A stretch of DNA of 64,000 nucleotides from Lachnospiraceae bacterium UBA4364 (GCA_002393955.1 DGSK01000029.1:1-64000), one strand, 5' to 3'; counted from the stretch's first letter, positions 1 to 9,154 are shown. Notes: generated from the sequence alone by a model not told the origin. Numbers and translations are program-made.

Positions 1-1
1 C

Positions 2-487
2 ATTGAGGATACGAATTCTGCATTTATTTTTTTCAAGGCGGTTTGCGAAAAGGAGCGGATTTTGTGCGAGTCTGCGGGAGGAAAGACGGGAATATATAAA
101 GCAGTACTTGATTCAAAAGAAGAAAAAATACTGATAATAGCGGATGGGGCAGCATTCGGGCCGGAAATGGAACGGGTGATGTCGTTGAAGCGGGTGAAAG
201 ATTTAGTTTGCTTTCTGCCAGAATCCTTCGAGTGGCTGATCCTGCAGTCCGGATTGATCAAAGAAAAAGAACTTCGGGATATACTTAAGAATCCGGAAAA
301 GTTTGTTGAAAGCGAGAAGTATTTCAGCTGGGAGAGGTTCTTTACTAAGCTCCTTGTCGAGAAGACGGTAGAAACTCCTTTTGCGTATAGGAAAGAGAAA
401 CTCAATCCTGCATACCTGCATGAGAAAAATGAGAAGCAGATTGTTGGTTCAATTAATGAAGTGGCAGGAAGAAATCTGTTTGGGTGA
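2..487 (+). CDS. Uncharacterised protein, C-terminal part (cut by window edge)
   Basis: The frame is open from the first bases of the window to the stop at 485-487, so this is the 3' part of a longer gene. A TTG at 62 is the first start-like codon but has no convincing ribosome site, and the frame upstream of it reads like protein. Visible features are a small-residue stretch CESAGGKT near the start, a hydrophobic strand ILIIADGAAFGPEM, and LPESFEWLIL followed by a charged helical tail. I do not assign a function. The strand pattern suggests an alpha/beta protein. It lies 70 bp left of an IS3 element and is probably unrelated to the glycan locus. Confidence 0.6.
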   Translation: MEDTNSAFIFFKAVCEKERILCESAGGKTGIYKAVLDSKEEKILIIADGAAFGPEMERVMSLKRVKDLVCFLPESFEWLILQSGLIKEKELRDILKNPEKFVESEKYFSWERFFTKLLVEKTVETPFAYRKEKLNPAYLHEKNEKQIVGSINEVAGRNLFG

Positions 488-595
488 AAGTTGGAACGAC
501 TATAGCGGTTTATAGTAAAGGGTCTACAAAAAGCTATTTATGAAGATGGTCCTATGTCAAGATTTAGTACAAAATAAAATGAGAAGTTCTACCGG

Positions 596-1465
596 CTAAG
601 CTGCCGGCAGAAGTATAGCCCTCTCATACAGTTTTTCGAATTCGTCGGGAGACATATAATCACAGTGGCTATGAATCCTGACAGTATTATAAAAAGTTTC
701 GATATACTCAAATATGAGCCTGTATGTGTGCTCGTAATTGAGAATGCTGAACCGGTTGAGCCACTCCCTCTTTATAAGGGAATGGAAGGATTCGATACAA
801 GCGTTATCGTAAGGGTATCCGGTATGTGAATAGCTGCGCTGCATCTTTTCGGTTGCCTCACGCCAGGCATTCGATACATATTGGCTTCCACGGTCGGTGT
901 GGATTATCAGGGGCTGATCCGTATTGCGTCTGGTTTTTGCAGTATTAATTGTTTCGATCACTGTAGAAACTTCCATGGTGTTTGCGCGTGTCCAGACTAT
1001 TATTTTGCGGACATACAGATCCATGACACAGTTAAGGCATACGAAGCCACTGTGGGTCCAGATATAGGTTATATCAGTACACCAGACGGCGTTGGGCCGT
1101 TCTGGATTGAATTGTTCGTTAAGGACAGTGTGCAGTTCGCTGATAAAGTCGGAATCACGTGTTGTAGTCGTCCATGGTTTTACCCATTGAGTCCTGATAC
1201 CCATCTCGTGCATGTATTTTCCGACAGTGCGGGTGGATATGGTTTCACCTGAATCACGGAGCTTTTTGGCGATTTTGGGAGCACCATAATTTTGTTTTGA
1301 ATCGTCATAAATCCGCTGAATCTCCTTCTTGACAGCGTCCTTACGCTGGCGTGTGGGCGAAAGCTTACGATTCAAGAAGGCGCGATATCCGGAGCGTGAA
1401 ACGCCTAAAAACTTAAGCATTCCGGAGATGGAGACACGGCGTTTACAGGTTTTGGCAGCCTCCAC
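596..1465 (-). CDS. IS3-family transposase OrfB (rve/DDE integrase core)
   Basis: Catalytic half of an IS3 transposase. An N-terminal HTH_21-like region (RRVSISGMLKFLGVSRSGYRAF) precedes an integrase core. The core has the first Asp in VWCTDITYI, the second in HTDRGSQY and the Glu in ACIESFHSLIKREW, a complete DDE triad. The frame is open upstream of the assigned start, back to about 1529. Just upstream lies a GGGAAAC heptamer (reverse complement of 1504-1510), the standard slippery site for making an OrfAB fusion by -1 frameshifting. OrfB therefore need not start at its own codon. Its length of about 289 aa is normal. Confidence 0.88.
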   Translation of the reverse strand: MEAAKTCKRRVSISGMLKFLGVSRSGYRAFLNRKLSPTRQRKDAVKKEIQRIYDDSKQNYGAPKIAKKLRDSGETISTRTVGKYMHEMGIRTQWVKPWTTTTRDSDFISELHTVLNEQFNPERPNAVWCTDITYIWTHSGFVCLNCVMDLYVRKIIVWTRANTMEVSTVIETINTAKTRRNTDQPLIIHTDRGSQYVSNAWREATEKMQRSYSHTGYPYDNACIESFHSLIKREWLNRFSILNYEHTYRLIFEYIETFYNTVRIHSHCDYMSPDEFEKLYERAILLPAA

Positions 1466-1796
1466 CTTTGCAGAAAACTCGGTATAGATGGCTTCCGTCA
1501 GTCGTTTCCCAGAATGCCAATGGCTTTTTTAGGACATCAAGAGCGTCCTGTGCATCACGGAGTTCGCGTTTGAGGCGTGCGATTTCCTTTGCTTCGTTGG
1601 ATTCGTAGTTGCCGGATCCACGGACGGGGATGTCACCATCGGAGTTGCGGAACTGCTGTTCCCAGCGTTCCAGAGTACTGACACCTATATCGAGATTTTT
1701 TGCACACTGAGCCTGTGTAAGATCCGGATGTTCTTTACGATAGGTGATGGCATCAAGTTTGAACTGTTTACTGTGTTGTTTTGTGTTACGTGGCAT
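1443..1796 (-). CDS. IS3-family OrfA (helix-turn-helix), probably frameshifted at its 3' end
   Basis: DNA-binding half of the IS3 transposase. The start at 1796 (MPRNTKQHSKQFK) is preceded by a GAGGAGG ribosome site. An HTH region (TQAQCAKNLDIGVSTLERWEQQF) is followed by a leucine-zipper-like coiled coil (EIARLKRELRDAQDALDVLKK). In relatives the protein ends with a KKAIGILG-type tail. Here that tail appears only in the -1 frame, because the run is CT-AAAAAA-GCC rather than CTN-AAA-AAA-GCC. One base seems lost around 1525-1531. The present frame runs on through 27 unrelated residues to a late stop. Slippage on the A6 run could restore the frame. Confidence 0.75.
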   Translation of the reverse strand: MPRNTKQHSKQFKLDAITYRKEHPDLTQAQCAKNLDIGVSTLERWEQQFRNSDGDIPVRGSGNYESNEAKEIARLKRELRDAQDALDVLKKPLAFWETTDGSHLYRVFCKGGGCQNL

Positions 1797-1892
1797 AATG
1801 AGTTCCTCCTCTTGTATTTTATACTTTTTTGAGGGATAACTCATTTTAAATTGTACTAACTTTATACTAGCATCAGTTTAGTTACAACTTGG

Positions 1893-2525
1893 TTGAAAGT
1901 TAAGGGTAGACATGGGTTATATTGGGAAAATTTTATGGCATATCTTCTTCATGTTTATGATTATGATGAAAAAAATGGAAACATAAGTGATTGCAATAAA
2001 AGAAAACTTGCTGAATTATTGGCTGAAGATACTCCGAATCTGGAAGCTGGTTATATGGGTAACCTAAATATGTTGCGTGAAAATTCCAAGCGGATAGTAA
2101 AGCTGATAGATGATGCAGGAACAATACAAAAATCGATTTATTATGCAAATCTGACAAGAGCTACCTTAAATGATTGTATAGATAGAAATAAATTCTTTAA
2201 ATTATGCAATTGTGTAAGGATTCTTACGGAAGAAGACTTATCTTTTTTGGCAAACGATGTACAGAAAACGGGAACATCTACAATAGAAGGCGATAAAGAA
2301 TTTATAGATGATTTTAGGGCGGTTGGTTTACTAATCGAGGTTGAAGGCGGATTTGCGTATACATTGAGAGCTTTTGAACTATTGAAATATTGCCTAGCAT
2401 ATGAAGGAACAGTGAGTATTCCTGGGGATATTCAGCGTCGGATGGTTATGTCTGCAATGAAATTGGAAGATATTGAAAAGGCTGTTAGTGGAGATACTAT
2501 TGTGCTTAATGGAGGAAAATCATAA
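1893..2525 (+). CDS. Uncharacterised protein, possibly 5'-truncated by the IS3 element
   Basis: A soluble, charged protein of about 210 aa with no family I recognise. It starts with TTG at 1893, without a clear ribosome site. An ATG at 1935 (MAYLLHVYDY) is an alternative. The frame stays open back to a stop at 1857-1859, inside the right end of the IS3 element, so the insertion may have removed an original N-terminus. It is largely helical, with a central LTEEDLSFLANDV segment. It sits 92 bp before the Shedu-like nuclease on the same strand, so the two may be co-transcribed. Confidence 0.55.
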   Translation: MKVKGRHGLYWENFMAYLLHVYDYDEKNGNISDCNKRKLAELLAEDTPNLEAGYMGNLNMLRENSKRIVKLIDDAGTIQKSIYYANLTRATLNDCIDRNKFFKLCNCVRILTEEDLSFLANDVQKTGTSTIEGDKEFIDDFRAVGLLIEVEGGFAYTLRAFELLKYCLAYEGTVSIPGDIQRRMVMSAMKLEDIEKAVSGDTIVLNGGKS

Positions 2526-2617
2526 TATATTTTTTGGGTGCATTTTTAAATGAAAGAAAAATAAGATAGCATATAAGCCTTAAACTGCATGGAAGAAGGC
2601 CTGATGATGGCGTAGAC

Positions 2618-3478
2618 ATGGACGAATCGCTGATAAAATTGTATAAGGAAGTTCTGAACGATCCGGATAAAACAGAAGATGATGTGCAGGATTTCTTAGA
2701 ACATCATACTCAACTTATACCGCTGCCGATTATGGAGAATCACGGTTTGAATATGAATACTGTGATATCAAAGTTTAGATTAGGAAATGAAGCAATAACG
2801 GATTTTTCGTATTTGACGAAATCGTCTAATCTTTGGCAATTTGTCATGATTGAACTCGAAAACCAGCATAAGAAGGTTTTCAAGGAATCAGGTGACAGGG
2901 TGGAGTTCACTGCAGACTTTAACAGAGGACTTGATCAGATACGTTCCTGGAGAGTCTATATAGATGAGAACAGGGAACAAGTTCTACGACAGATAGAGAA
3001 GTTGTTGCAACCCATAAATATGGCGGACAATCCGGTATATTTCAAGTACGTACTCATTATGGGAAGGGACGATGGAGAGTCTGGTCATACAGAGTTTAAT
3101 ACGAAGAGACGAAAGCATCTCGCTAATCTTATGGAGAATGAAGGTATAAAAGTATTATCATATGATACTCTCTATAGGCAGTACATCAACTTTTGGGGAG
3201 TCGATAACGAGAAAGTTGTGTTGTCACCTTGGCATGAGCAATGTTATAGCATCAAGTCAATACCTGCTGGGAAGATAGGCGCAACATTATTTACATTTCT
3301 TTCGCCAGAATATCTTAAGGTCAGTGCAGAGCAGGAGAAGAGACTGGCGAAAGAGGGATACGAGATGGGTGAATGGCGGAATGGATTCTCATTATATATT
3401 AATCAAAAACAAGCTATGGATAAATTGTTGAAGGAAAAACGTAGATTTGATGGCACGGTGGTGAAAGAGCAGGGCTAG
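2618..3478 (+). CDS. DUF4263 / Shedu (SduA)-like nuclease-domain protein
   Basis: About 286 aa resembling the DUF4263 domain that defines Shedu anti-phage proteins, a PD-(D/E)XK nuclease fold. The N-terminal helix pair (VQDFLEHHTQLIPLP) is the usual lead-in. The core shows ISKFRLGNEAITDFSYL with the metal-binding Asp of TDF, then WQFVMIELENQ with the catalytic ExE-type strand, then a Gln-containing helix (RGLDQIRSW). The family has a well-described role in phage defence as a DNA nuclease. Whether this copy defends the cell is inference. It follows an unknown gene and an IS3 element, typical of a small defence or accessory patch. Confidence 0.65.
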   Translation: MDESLIKLYKEVLNDPDKTEDDVQDFLEHHTQLIPLPIMENHGLNMNTVISKFRLGNEAITDFSYLTKSSNLWQFVMIELENQHKKVFKESGDRVEFTADFNRGLDQIRSWRVYIDENREQVLRQIEKLLQPINMADNPVYFKYVLIMGRDDGESGHTEFNTKRRKHLANLMENEGIKVLSYDTLYRQYINFWGVDNEKVVLSPWHEQCYSIKSIPAGKIGATLFTFLSPEYLKVSAEQEKRLAKEGYEMGEWRNGFSLYINQKQAMDKLLKEKRRFDGTVVKEQG

Positions 3479-3875
3479 GCTTAATGGAAAAACATGGCGG
3501 GGATGATATCCGAGATCATATGAATTCCTCTCCTTTATGGAAAGGCCACTTTCGGACTGTTCCTTAAACAGTGAGTATTATCTTGAAGGGGTTATCTTAG
3601 GTTTCTCTTGTTTGGTGTTCAAGAGCTGCTTTATGTTTTACGAATGTTCGTGCAAATGGCACATATGGTGGCCCTTATAGATGTGACTGTTGACGATATA
3701 GAGAATCATGAGAATACATGATCGGCGGAACATGTTGAAAATTGAAAAATAGTATTATTCCGTAAATCGAATTTTGCGAGTCTTGTAATCCGACATCAAT
3801 TCGATTCGACATATTGGCGTTTAACAATAAATGTGTGCAAACTATATGAATAATCAATAATTAACAGGAGTGCAA
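3479..3875. other. Intergenic region before the glycan cassette
   Basis: About 400 bp with no convincing coding frame. A 9-bp inverted repeat (AATCGAATT at 3765-3773, AATTCGATT at 3798-3806) lies about 70 bp before the epimerase gene and could form a hairpin or protein site. I found no strong -35/-10 pair. Any promoter for the cassette starting at 3876 should be here. Confidence 0.4.
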
Positions 3876-4703
3876 ATGAAGCGAATACTTATCACAGGCG
3901 CAGGTTCCTATATAGGCGAATCAGTTAAAACATATCTTTCTCAGTGGCCAGAAGAGTATTCTGTCACGATGAAAGACACAATAGGCTGGAATCCTGAAAA
4001 AGATGACTTCAAGGATACTGATGTGGTCTTTAATGCGGCTGGTATTGCACATATAAAAGAGACAAAAGAAAACAGACATCTGTATTACGAGATAAATAGA
4101 GACCTTGCGGTCAGTATTGCTCGAAACGCTAAGGCGGCTGGCGTTGGTCATTATGTGCTTCTTTCCACGATGTCGGTATATGGTAAAACAGTAGGAAAAA
4201 TTGCAAAAGATGCACCGGTTAATCCGATTAATTCATATGGAAAGTCCAAAGCGGAGGCGGATGAAGAGATTGCAAAACTGTCAGATGATGCTTTTAAATT
4301 TGCCTGCTTGCGTCCGCCTATGGTATATGGGAAGGGATGTAAGGGAAACTATCAGAGCCTTAGGAAATTTGCATTAAAAAGCCCACTGTTTCCTAAATAT
4401 CCAAACCGACGTTCAATGATTTACATAGGAAATTTATGCGAGTTTGTAAAAGAAGTAATTGATCAGGAAAAAGCAGGGGTATTCTTTCCGCAAAATGCAG
4501 AATATGTGAATACGAGTAAAATGGTATACCTGATAGCGGAAAATAATGGAAAAAGAATAAGATTGACAAAGGCGTTCAATGGGCTGATTAAGACTGTACC
4601 GATGAACGTGGTTAAGAAGGTTTTTGGAAGCTTAATTTATGAACAAGTAGATCGAGTCAGTAAATTTGGATTTGAAGAAAGTATTGAATTAACGGAGAAG
4701 TAA
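3876..4703 (+). CDS. NAD-dependent sugar epimerase/dehydratase (extended SDR)
   Basis: Nucleotide-sugar-modifying SDR enzyme of 275 aa. The ATG at 3876 is chosen over the GTG at 3870 because AGGAG at 3866-3870 sits 5 nt before it. The Rossmann motif TGAGSYIG is at residues 7-14. The catalytic pair is YGKSK (Tyr121, Lys125), with the supporting STMSVYG segment just before it. The FNAAGIAHI strand is typical of GalE/WbpV-like proteins in O-antigen and capsule clusters. It probably acts on a UDP-HexNAc in the cytosol, but the exact substrate cannot be read from sequence. It appears to be the first gene of the cassette. Confidence 0.8.
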   Translation: MKRILITGAGSYIGESVKTYLSQWPEEYSVTMKDTIGWNPEKDDFKDTDVVFNAAGIAHIKETKENRHLYYEINRDLAVSIARNAKAAGVGHYVLLSTMSVYGKTVGKIAKDAPVNPINSYGKSKAEADEEIAKLSDDAFKFACLRPPMVYGKGCKGNYQSLRKFALKSPLFPKYPNRRSMIYIGNLCEFVKEVIDQEKAGVFFPQNAEYVNTSKMVYLIAENNGKRIRLTKAFNGLIKTVPMNVVKKVFGSLIYEQVDRVSKFGFEESIELTEK

Positions 4704-4990
4704 TAGGGTAATAATATATGTTGAGGCAATCGACACCTTGTATGGAAGTGTAATTTGCTGGATTATTAATTTGGATAATTCCGTTTAGAGAGATGGTGTA
4801 ATATGCGGATATCAGGGTAGAGAATTTTCAAAGAATACTTATATGGGATAAAATAGATTTATTATTAAGAGAAATATAACGGAATCATGAAAAAGTAATA
4901 CTTGTTTTTATATCACATATCAAAATAAGTGGACAGTCGTCTGGTGTCCAACAAGAACATTATTTTTTGACTTGGGAGGTCTGATAGTAA
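4704..4990. other. Intergenic gap of 287 bp
   Basis: AT-rich with short multi-stop frames and no recognisable protein remnant. A ribosome site (GGGAGGT, 4974-4980) near the end serves the next gene. No clear promoter or terminator was seen. The gap may mark a junction between separately acquired segments, because the following genes are noticeably more AT-rich. Confidence 0.35.
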
Positions 4991-6178
4991 ATGGGGAGTT
5001 CTAATCATCTGAAGCTTGAACACTTCATCAAACATAATTCATTTATTCAGTTGCTTTACCGATATGGAGTGAGTGCTGCTATTCGGCTATGGGGAAAATT
5101 TTTAAAAATTGATGATAAGTTAGTTCTTATGAATGGACACAGTTATAAATATAATGACAGTCCAAGAGCAATTTATGAAAAAATGATAGACTTAGGAATT
5201 GCAAATGATTATAAGATTGTTTGGGCATTAAACGATCCTGACTCTGCTGAAATACCTGGAAATGCACTAAAGGTTAGGATGGATACTTTTGATTATTTTA
5301 AGACTGCCTTGAAGGCTAAGTACTGGATTTCATGTGTAAATATTGAACGTGGCTTACATTTTAAGAAAAAAAAACAAATTTACCTGAACACGTGGCATGG
5401 TGCAAGTTTAAATTATGTTGGCAATGCGGTTGCTGGTAGGCATGATTTTCATTTTGAACATATAGATTATTTTTGCTATAACGGTGAATATGAGCGAGAG
5501 TTTATTAAGCGGGATTTTAATGTTCGTGATGAGGCATTGATTCCAACAGGATATCCTAGGAATGATGCTCTTTATAATTCGACTGATAAGAAAAGGCTAG
5601 AACTCAGGCAGAAGTTTAGTGTGCCAGAGAATAAATTGGTAATACTCTATGCTCCGACATGGCGTGAGAGTGATGATGGTGGTGGGAGTTTCAAACTTGT
5701 TCCGCCGATTAATTGGAAGAAGTGGGAAGAAAGACTCGGGGACCGTTATGTGGTATTTCTTCGGACACATCCATATACAACAGAACTGATGAACGTGACA
5801 TTTAATGATTTTGTTAAAGATTATATAAGTTATCCAACTGTTAATGATCTTCTGATAGTTGCTGATGTTTTGATTTCTGATTATTCTTCTATTCAATTAG
5901 ACTATTCCATTTTGGAACGACCTCAGATCTGTTACGGATATGATTATGATGATTATAAAGGGAATCGTGGTTTTTATTTTGATTTGGAAAAGACTATGCC
6001 AAATGGTGTAATGAAAGATGAGGATACGGTTTTAGAGCATCTTCTTAACATGGATTATGAGAAAGATTGCAGAAAAAGCAAATTGTTTAGAAGTGCACAT
6101 ATGGAATATGGCGGTGGAGCAGCGGTAAAATGCATTGATTTAGTATTTGGAAAGACATTTGAAGATAGGGATAATTAA
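4991..6178 (+). CDS. CDP-glycerol:poly(glycerophosphate) glycerophosphotransferase-like protein (TagF/TagB family)
   Basis: Family of peripheral membrane GT-B-like enzymes that transfer polyol phosphate from CDP-glycerol or CDP-ribitol to teichoic-acid or capsule acceptors. It has 395 aa, about the size of a lone catalytic domain. The diagnostic NTWHG motif carries the catalytic-type His136. The second conserved part is SDYSSIQLDYSILERPQICYGYDYDDY near the C-terminus. APTWRES is also characteristic. GGGAGGT precedes the ATG. The stop overlaps the next start (TAATG), so it is translationally linked to the following glycosyltransferase. It implies phosphodiester-linked polyol in the polymer. 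Confidence 0.88.
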   Translation: MGSSNHLKLEHFIKHNSFIQLLYRYGVSAAIRLWGKFLKIDDKLVLMNGHSYKYNDSPRAIYEKMIDLGIANDYKIVWALNDPDSAEIPGNALKVRMDTFDYFKTALKAKYWISCVNIERGLHFKKKKQIYLNTWHGASLNYVGNAVAGRHDFHFEHIDYFCYNGEYEREFIKRDFNVRDEALIPTGYPRNDALYNSTDKKRLELRQKFSVPENKLVILYAPTWRESDDGGGSFKLVPPINWKKWEERLGDRYVVFLRTHPYTTELMNVTFNDFVKDYISYPTVNDLLIVADVLISDYSSIQLDYSILERPQICYGYDYDDYKGNRGFYFDLEKTMPNGVMKDEDTVLEHLLNMDYEKDCRKSKLFRSAHMEYGGGAAVKCIDLVFGKTFEDRDN

Positions 6179-7350
6179 TGAGTAGAATTCTTTTTGTGCT
6201 TGATATAGGTTTTGATCGCGGAGGTCCGTCGGTACATCTTCTTCAAGATATTTTGAAAGCAGCGTTACAGGCTGGGCATAATGTTGATGTTATACTTAAG
6301 GACACTGGGGGTCCAGATGACGTTATGCCGGATGAATTGGCGAGTAATACCCATCTGAGTTACAACGCTATTAGGGAAGAGGAAGAGAGAAAAAAAGGTT
6401 TTATAGAACGATACATAGCAGAGATAAAATATGCATATAAATGCAGTAAATATTTTCTGAATAATGGGGAATATGATGTTGTGTTTTTACAGTCCAATAC
6501 TGTAGCATATTTTTATATTCGTTTATTGAAAAAATTAAATTGCCGAATAGTGTTTAATGTTCAGGATATTTTCCCATATAATTTGAAGTTTTCTGGGCAA
6601 TTGCCGTTTGAGTTTATTACATTCCCATTGCTTAGAAAATTACAAAATATGGCTTACAGAAAGTCGGATACAATTATTACGATATCTGACGATATGAAAC
6701 AGACACTTGTAGAGGATGGTGTGTATAAGGATAATGTTGTGGTGATTTACAATTGGAGTTATGATGATTCATTAATTACGTTGGAGTCTATTTCGGCAGA
6801 AAATGTATATGATTTAAAATTGGATCGTAGTAAGTTTAACATTGTATATGCTGGAAATATAGGAAAAATGCAGAATGTGGAGCTGATTGCGGAGACGGCT
6901 AAAATATTAAGTGATGATCAAACTATATGCTTTTATATCATAGGTGATGGTGCGAATAAAAATAACATTGAAAAAATGACAAACGGGCTAGTGAGTGTCA
7001 AACTCTTGCCTATGCAGCCGTCTAAATTTGCTGAAAGTATATATGCACAAGCTGATGTTAACATAATACCGTTAAGAACTGGCGGGATAAAAACTGCCTT
7101 GCCAAGTAAGACTGCAACAATATTGCGGACAAGGAAACCGGTTATTTTTTGCGTGGATGAGAATTCATCAATGGAAGAGACTCTTTCTTGTGTCGAGGGA
7201 GTATATTTTACGAATTGTGCGGTGCCAGATAATTTGGTGGAACTGATAAAAAAACTTAAATTGCAAGATTTAAGGAACATAGATAGAACAGATAATGTAT
7301 TGTTTCAAAAAAACAATGCCAAAAAATATGTTGATGTTTTGGTTGGCTAG
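6178..7350 (+). CDS. Glycosyltransferase, GT4-like
   Basis: GT-B fold glycosyltransferase of 390 aa. The N-terminal half starts with ILFVLDIGFDRGGPSVHLLQ, the Gly-rich acceptor loop of GT4 enzymes. The linker CRIVFNVQDIFPYNLKFSG and the C-terminal domain (NIVYAGNIGKMQNVELIAETAKIL, then FYIIGDGANKNNIEK) are standard for nucleotide-sugar binding. The terminal helix region (IIPLRTGGIKTALPSKTATIL) resembles the WbuB/WcaI-type family that adds FucNAc or related sugars. This is a weak hint that fits the fnl genes downstream. Substrate not provable. Confidence 0.85.
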   Translation: MSRILFVLDIGFDRGGPSVHLLQDILKAALQAGHNVDVILKDTGGPDDVMPDELASNTHLSYNAIREEEERKKGFIERYIAEIKYAYKCSKYFLNNGEYDVVFLQSNTVAYFYIRLLKKLNCRIVFNVQDIFPYNLKFSGQLPFEFITFPLLRKLQNMAYRKSDTIITISDDMKQTLVEDGVYKDNVVVIYNWSYDDSLITLESISAENVYDLKLDRSKFNIVYAGNIGKMQNVELIAETAKILSDDQTICFYIIGDGANKNNIEKMTNGLVSVKLLPMQPSKFAESIYAQADVNIIPLRTGGIKTALPSKTATILRTRKPVIFCVDENSSMEETLSCVEGVYFTNCAVPDNLVELIKKLKLQDLRNIDRTDNVLFQKNNAKKYVDVLVG

Positions 7351-7385
7351 TGCTTTTTCGACTAGTTTAATTTTAGGTGATTCAA

Positions 7386-7997
7386 TTGAAATCTTATATT
7401 TTAGCAAAAATTCTATATAAAATGCGTATTTCTTCGTTCAAAAAATGTGAGATAGATAAGACATCACGGGTAGATGCACAGTGTGTATTGGCTTATGTTA
7501 AAATGGGAAGGTATTCATATGTCGGTGGTGAATCCCACATTACAAACGCTGTGATTGGAAATTTTGTTTCTATTGGTGGTGGGTGTCAAATTGGAGGTGG
7601 GAGTCATCCTATATATATGGTGTCTACATCCCCGGTTTTTTTAGAAGGAAGAAATATTATGCGAAAAAATTTTGCACATATAAATTATAACGATGTGAGA
7701 ATTGTCGAAATAGGTAACGATGTATGGATTGGTGATGGATGTTATATTAAGTCAGGTGTTAAGATTGGTGATGGGGCAGTAATAGGTGCGCATGCTGTTG
7801 TGACACACGATGTAGATTCATACTCTATAGTTGCGGGTTGCCCAGCTAGAGAGATAAAAAAAAGGTTTTCAGACGATATTATAAGAAAATTGCATAATAT
7901 ATCATGGTGGAATTGGTGTGATAGTGATTTGAAAAAATATGCTTGTTTTTTTGATAGCCCTGAAAACTTGATTCATGCTGTGGGTGAGAACAAATGA
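7386..7997 (+). CDS. Hexapeptide-repeat acetyltransferase (CatB/LbH family)
   Basis: Left-handed beta-helix acyltransferase of about 203 aa, likely O-acetylating the glycan in the cytosol with acetyl-CoA. Hexapeptide turns are visible (MGRYSYVGGESHITNAVIGNFVSIGG and VEIGNDVWIGDGCYIKSGVKIGDGAVIGAHAVV). The conserved active-site His is in GGGSHP, and the typical C-terminus is YSIVAGCPAREIKKRF. The start is uncertain. A TTG at 7386 has AGGTGA 6-7 nt before it. A GTG at 7377 in the same frame would lie within that ribosome site. The gene overlaps the next one by 4 nt. Confidence 0.85.
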   Translation: MKSYILAKILYKMRISSFKKCEIDKTSRVDAQCVLAYVKMGRYSYVGGESHITNAVIGNFVSIGGGCQIGGGSHPIYMVSTSPVFLEGRNIMRKNFAHINYNDVRIVEIGNDVWIGDGCYIKSGVKIGDGAVIGAHAVVTHDVDSYSIVAGCPAREIKKRFSDDIIRKLHNISWWNWCDSDLKKYACFFDSPENLIHAVGENK

Positions 7998-9154
7998 TGA
8001 AGGTTGTGCATCTATGCTTGGGATCATTTTATCCCGATAATTATTCATATCAAGAAAATATGTTGCCTAAATTTCATAAAGAGTTGGGCTACGATGTTGA
8101 AGTAATAGCCTCTTTGCAGACTTTCGATGAACAAGGAAAAACATCATATTTAGATAAACCCGGATCATATTATAATGAATACAATATAAAAGTAACTAGA
8201 CTTTCATATAAAAGTAACAACAAAATATGGCATAAATTGAAAAGATATAAAGGGACATACGAAGCTATAGAGAATGCGAGACCAGATGTTTTGTTTATTC
8301 ATGGTGGACAATTTTTGGATATAGACAAGGTTATAAAGTATGCTAAGAAAAACCGAAAATTAAAAATATATGTTGATAATCATGCTGATTTTTCAAATAG
8401 TGCTACAAATTTCATTTCGAAGAATATATTACATAAAATAATATGGAGAGGATGTTTGAAAAGAATTGAACCATATACTAGGTGTTTTTATGGCGTATTG
8501 CCTGTTAGAGTAGACTTCTTAACAAATGTTTACAAATTGCCAAAGAGTAAGTGTCAATTATTAGTTATGGGAGCTGATGATGAGCTTGTGTCAGATGCGA
8601 AAAAAAATAATGCTAGAGCAACGATAAGAAAAAAATATGGGATTGCTTCAAACGATTTTCTCATAGTAACAGGCGGTAAAATTGATCAGTGGAAAAAACA
8701 GACTTTGTTACTGATGCAAGCAGTACGTGAAATTAATAATGATAAGGTTAAACTTGTTGTATTTGGTTCTGTTACGCAGGAATTAAATGGTAAATTACAG
8801 GAATTAGCCGATGGCGATGTGGTTAAGTATATTGGTTGGATACACTCATCGGACTCATATAATTATTTTGCGGCTGCTGATCTTGTGATTTTTCCGGGGC
8901 GACATTCGGTAATGTGGGAGCAAGCTGTTGGGCAAGGAGTCCCATTGGTGGTTAAAGATTGGCCGGGAACCCATCATGTAGATTTAGGTGGAAACGTTGT
9001 TTTTTTGAAGGATGATAGCGTTGAAGAACTTAAGAATGTTATCAATAAATTAGTTTCTGACAGATCGACATATGAAATAATGAAGAATATTGCTGTTGAA
9101 AAAGGTATGAGTGTTTTTTCTTATAAAGATATCGCAAAGAGGGCACTTGAATGA
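7994..9154 (+). CDS. Glycosyltransferase, GT4-like
   Basis: A 386-aa GT-B enzyme. The N-terminal domain starts VVHLCLGSFYPDNYSYQENML, an acceptor-side loop common in polysaccharide clusters. The C-terminal domain contains FLIVTGGKIDQWKKQ, VKYIGWIHSSDSYNYFAAADLVIFPG and WEQAVGQGVPLVV, the position of the E-x7-E nucleotide-sugar site. It overlaps the acetyltransferase and the polymerase genes by 4 nt each (ATGA junctions), which argues for one tightly coupled operon. The codon usage is strongly AT-rich, like its neighbours from 5 to 12 kb. Confidence 0.82.
   Translation: MMKVVHLCLGSFYPDNYSYQENMLPKFHKELGYDVEVIASLQTFDEQGKTSYLDKPGSYYNEYNIKVTRLSYKSNNKIWHKLKRYKGTYEAIENARPDVLFIHGGQFLDIDKVIKYAKKNRKLKIYVDNHADFSNSATNFISKNILHKIIWRGCLKRIEPYTRCFYGVLPVRVDFLTNVYKLPKSKCQLLVMGADDELVSDAKKNNARATIRKKYGIASNDFLIVTGGKIDQWKKQTLLLMQAVREINNDKVKLVVFGSVTQELNGKLQELADGDVVKYIGWIHSSDSYNYFAAADLVIFPGRHSVMWEQAVGQGVPLVVKDWPGTHHVDLGGNVVFLKDDSVEELKNVINKLVSDRSTYEIMKNIAVEKGMSVFSYKDIAKRALE

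Larger units (their letters stand above)
555..1866 (-). mobile_element. IS3-family insertion sequence
   Basis: About 1.3 kb carrying overlapping orfA and orfB on the minus strand. Inverted ends are visible. TTAGTACAA followed by AAAATGAG around 564-583 matches the reverse complement of 1840-1859. Extending outward, TGTCAAGA at 555 pairs loosely with 1866. A 3-bp CTA flanks both proposed tips (552-554 and 1867-1869), which fits the short target duplications of this family. The exact tips are inferred. The copy is probably defective because orfA carries an apparent 1-nt deletion (see the orfA entry). Confidence 0.7.
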
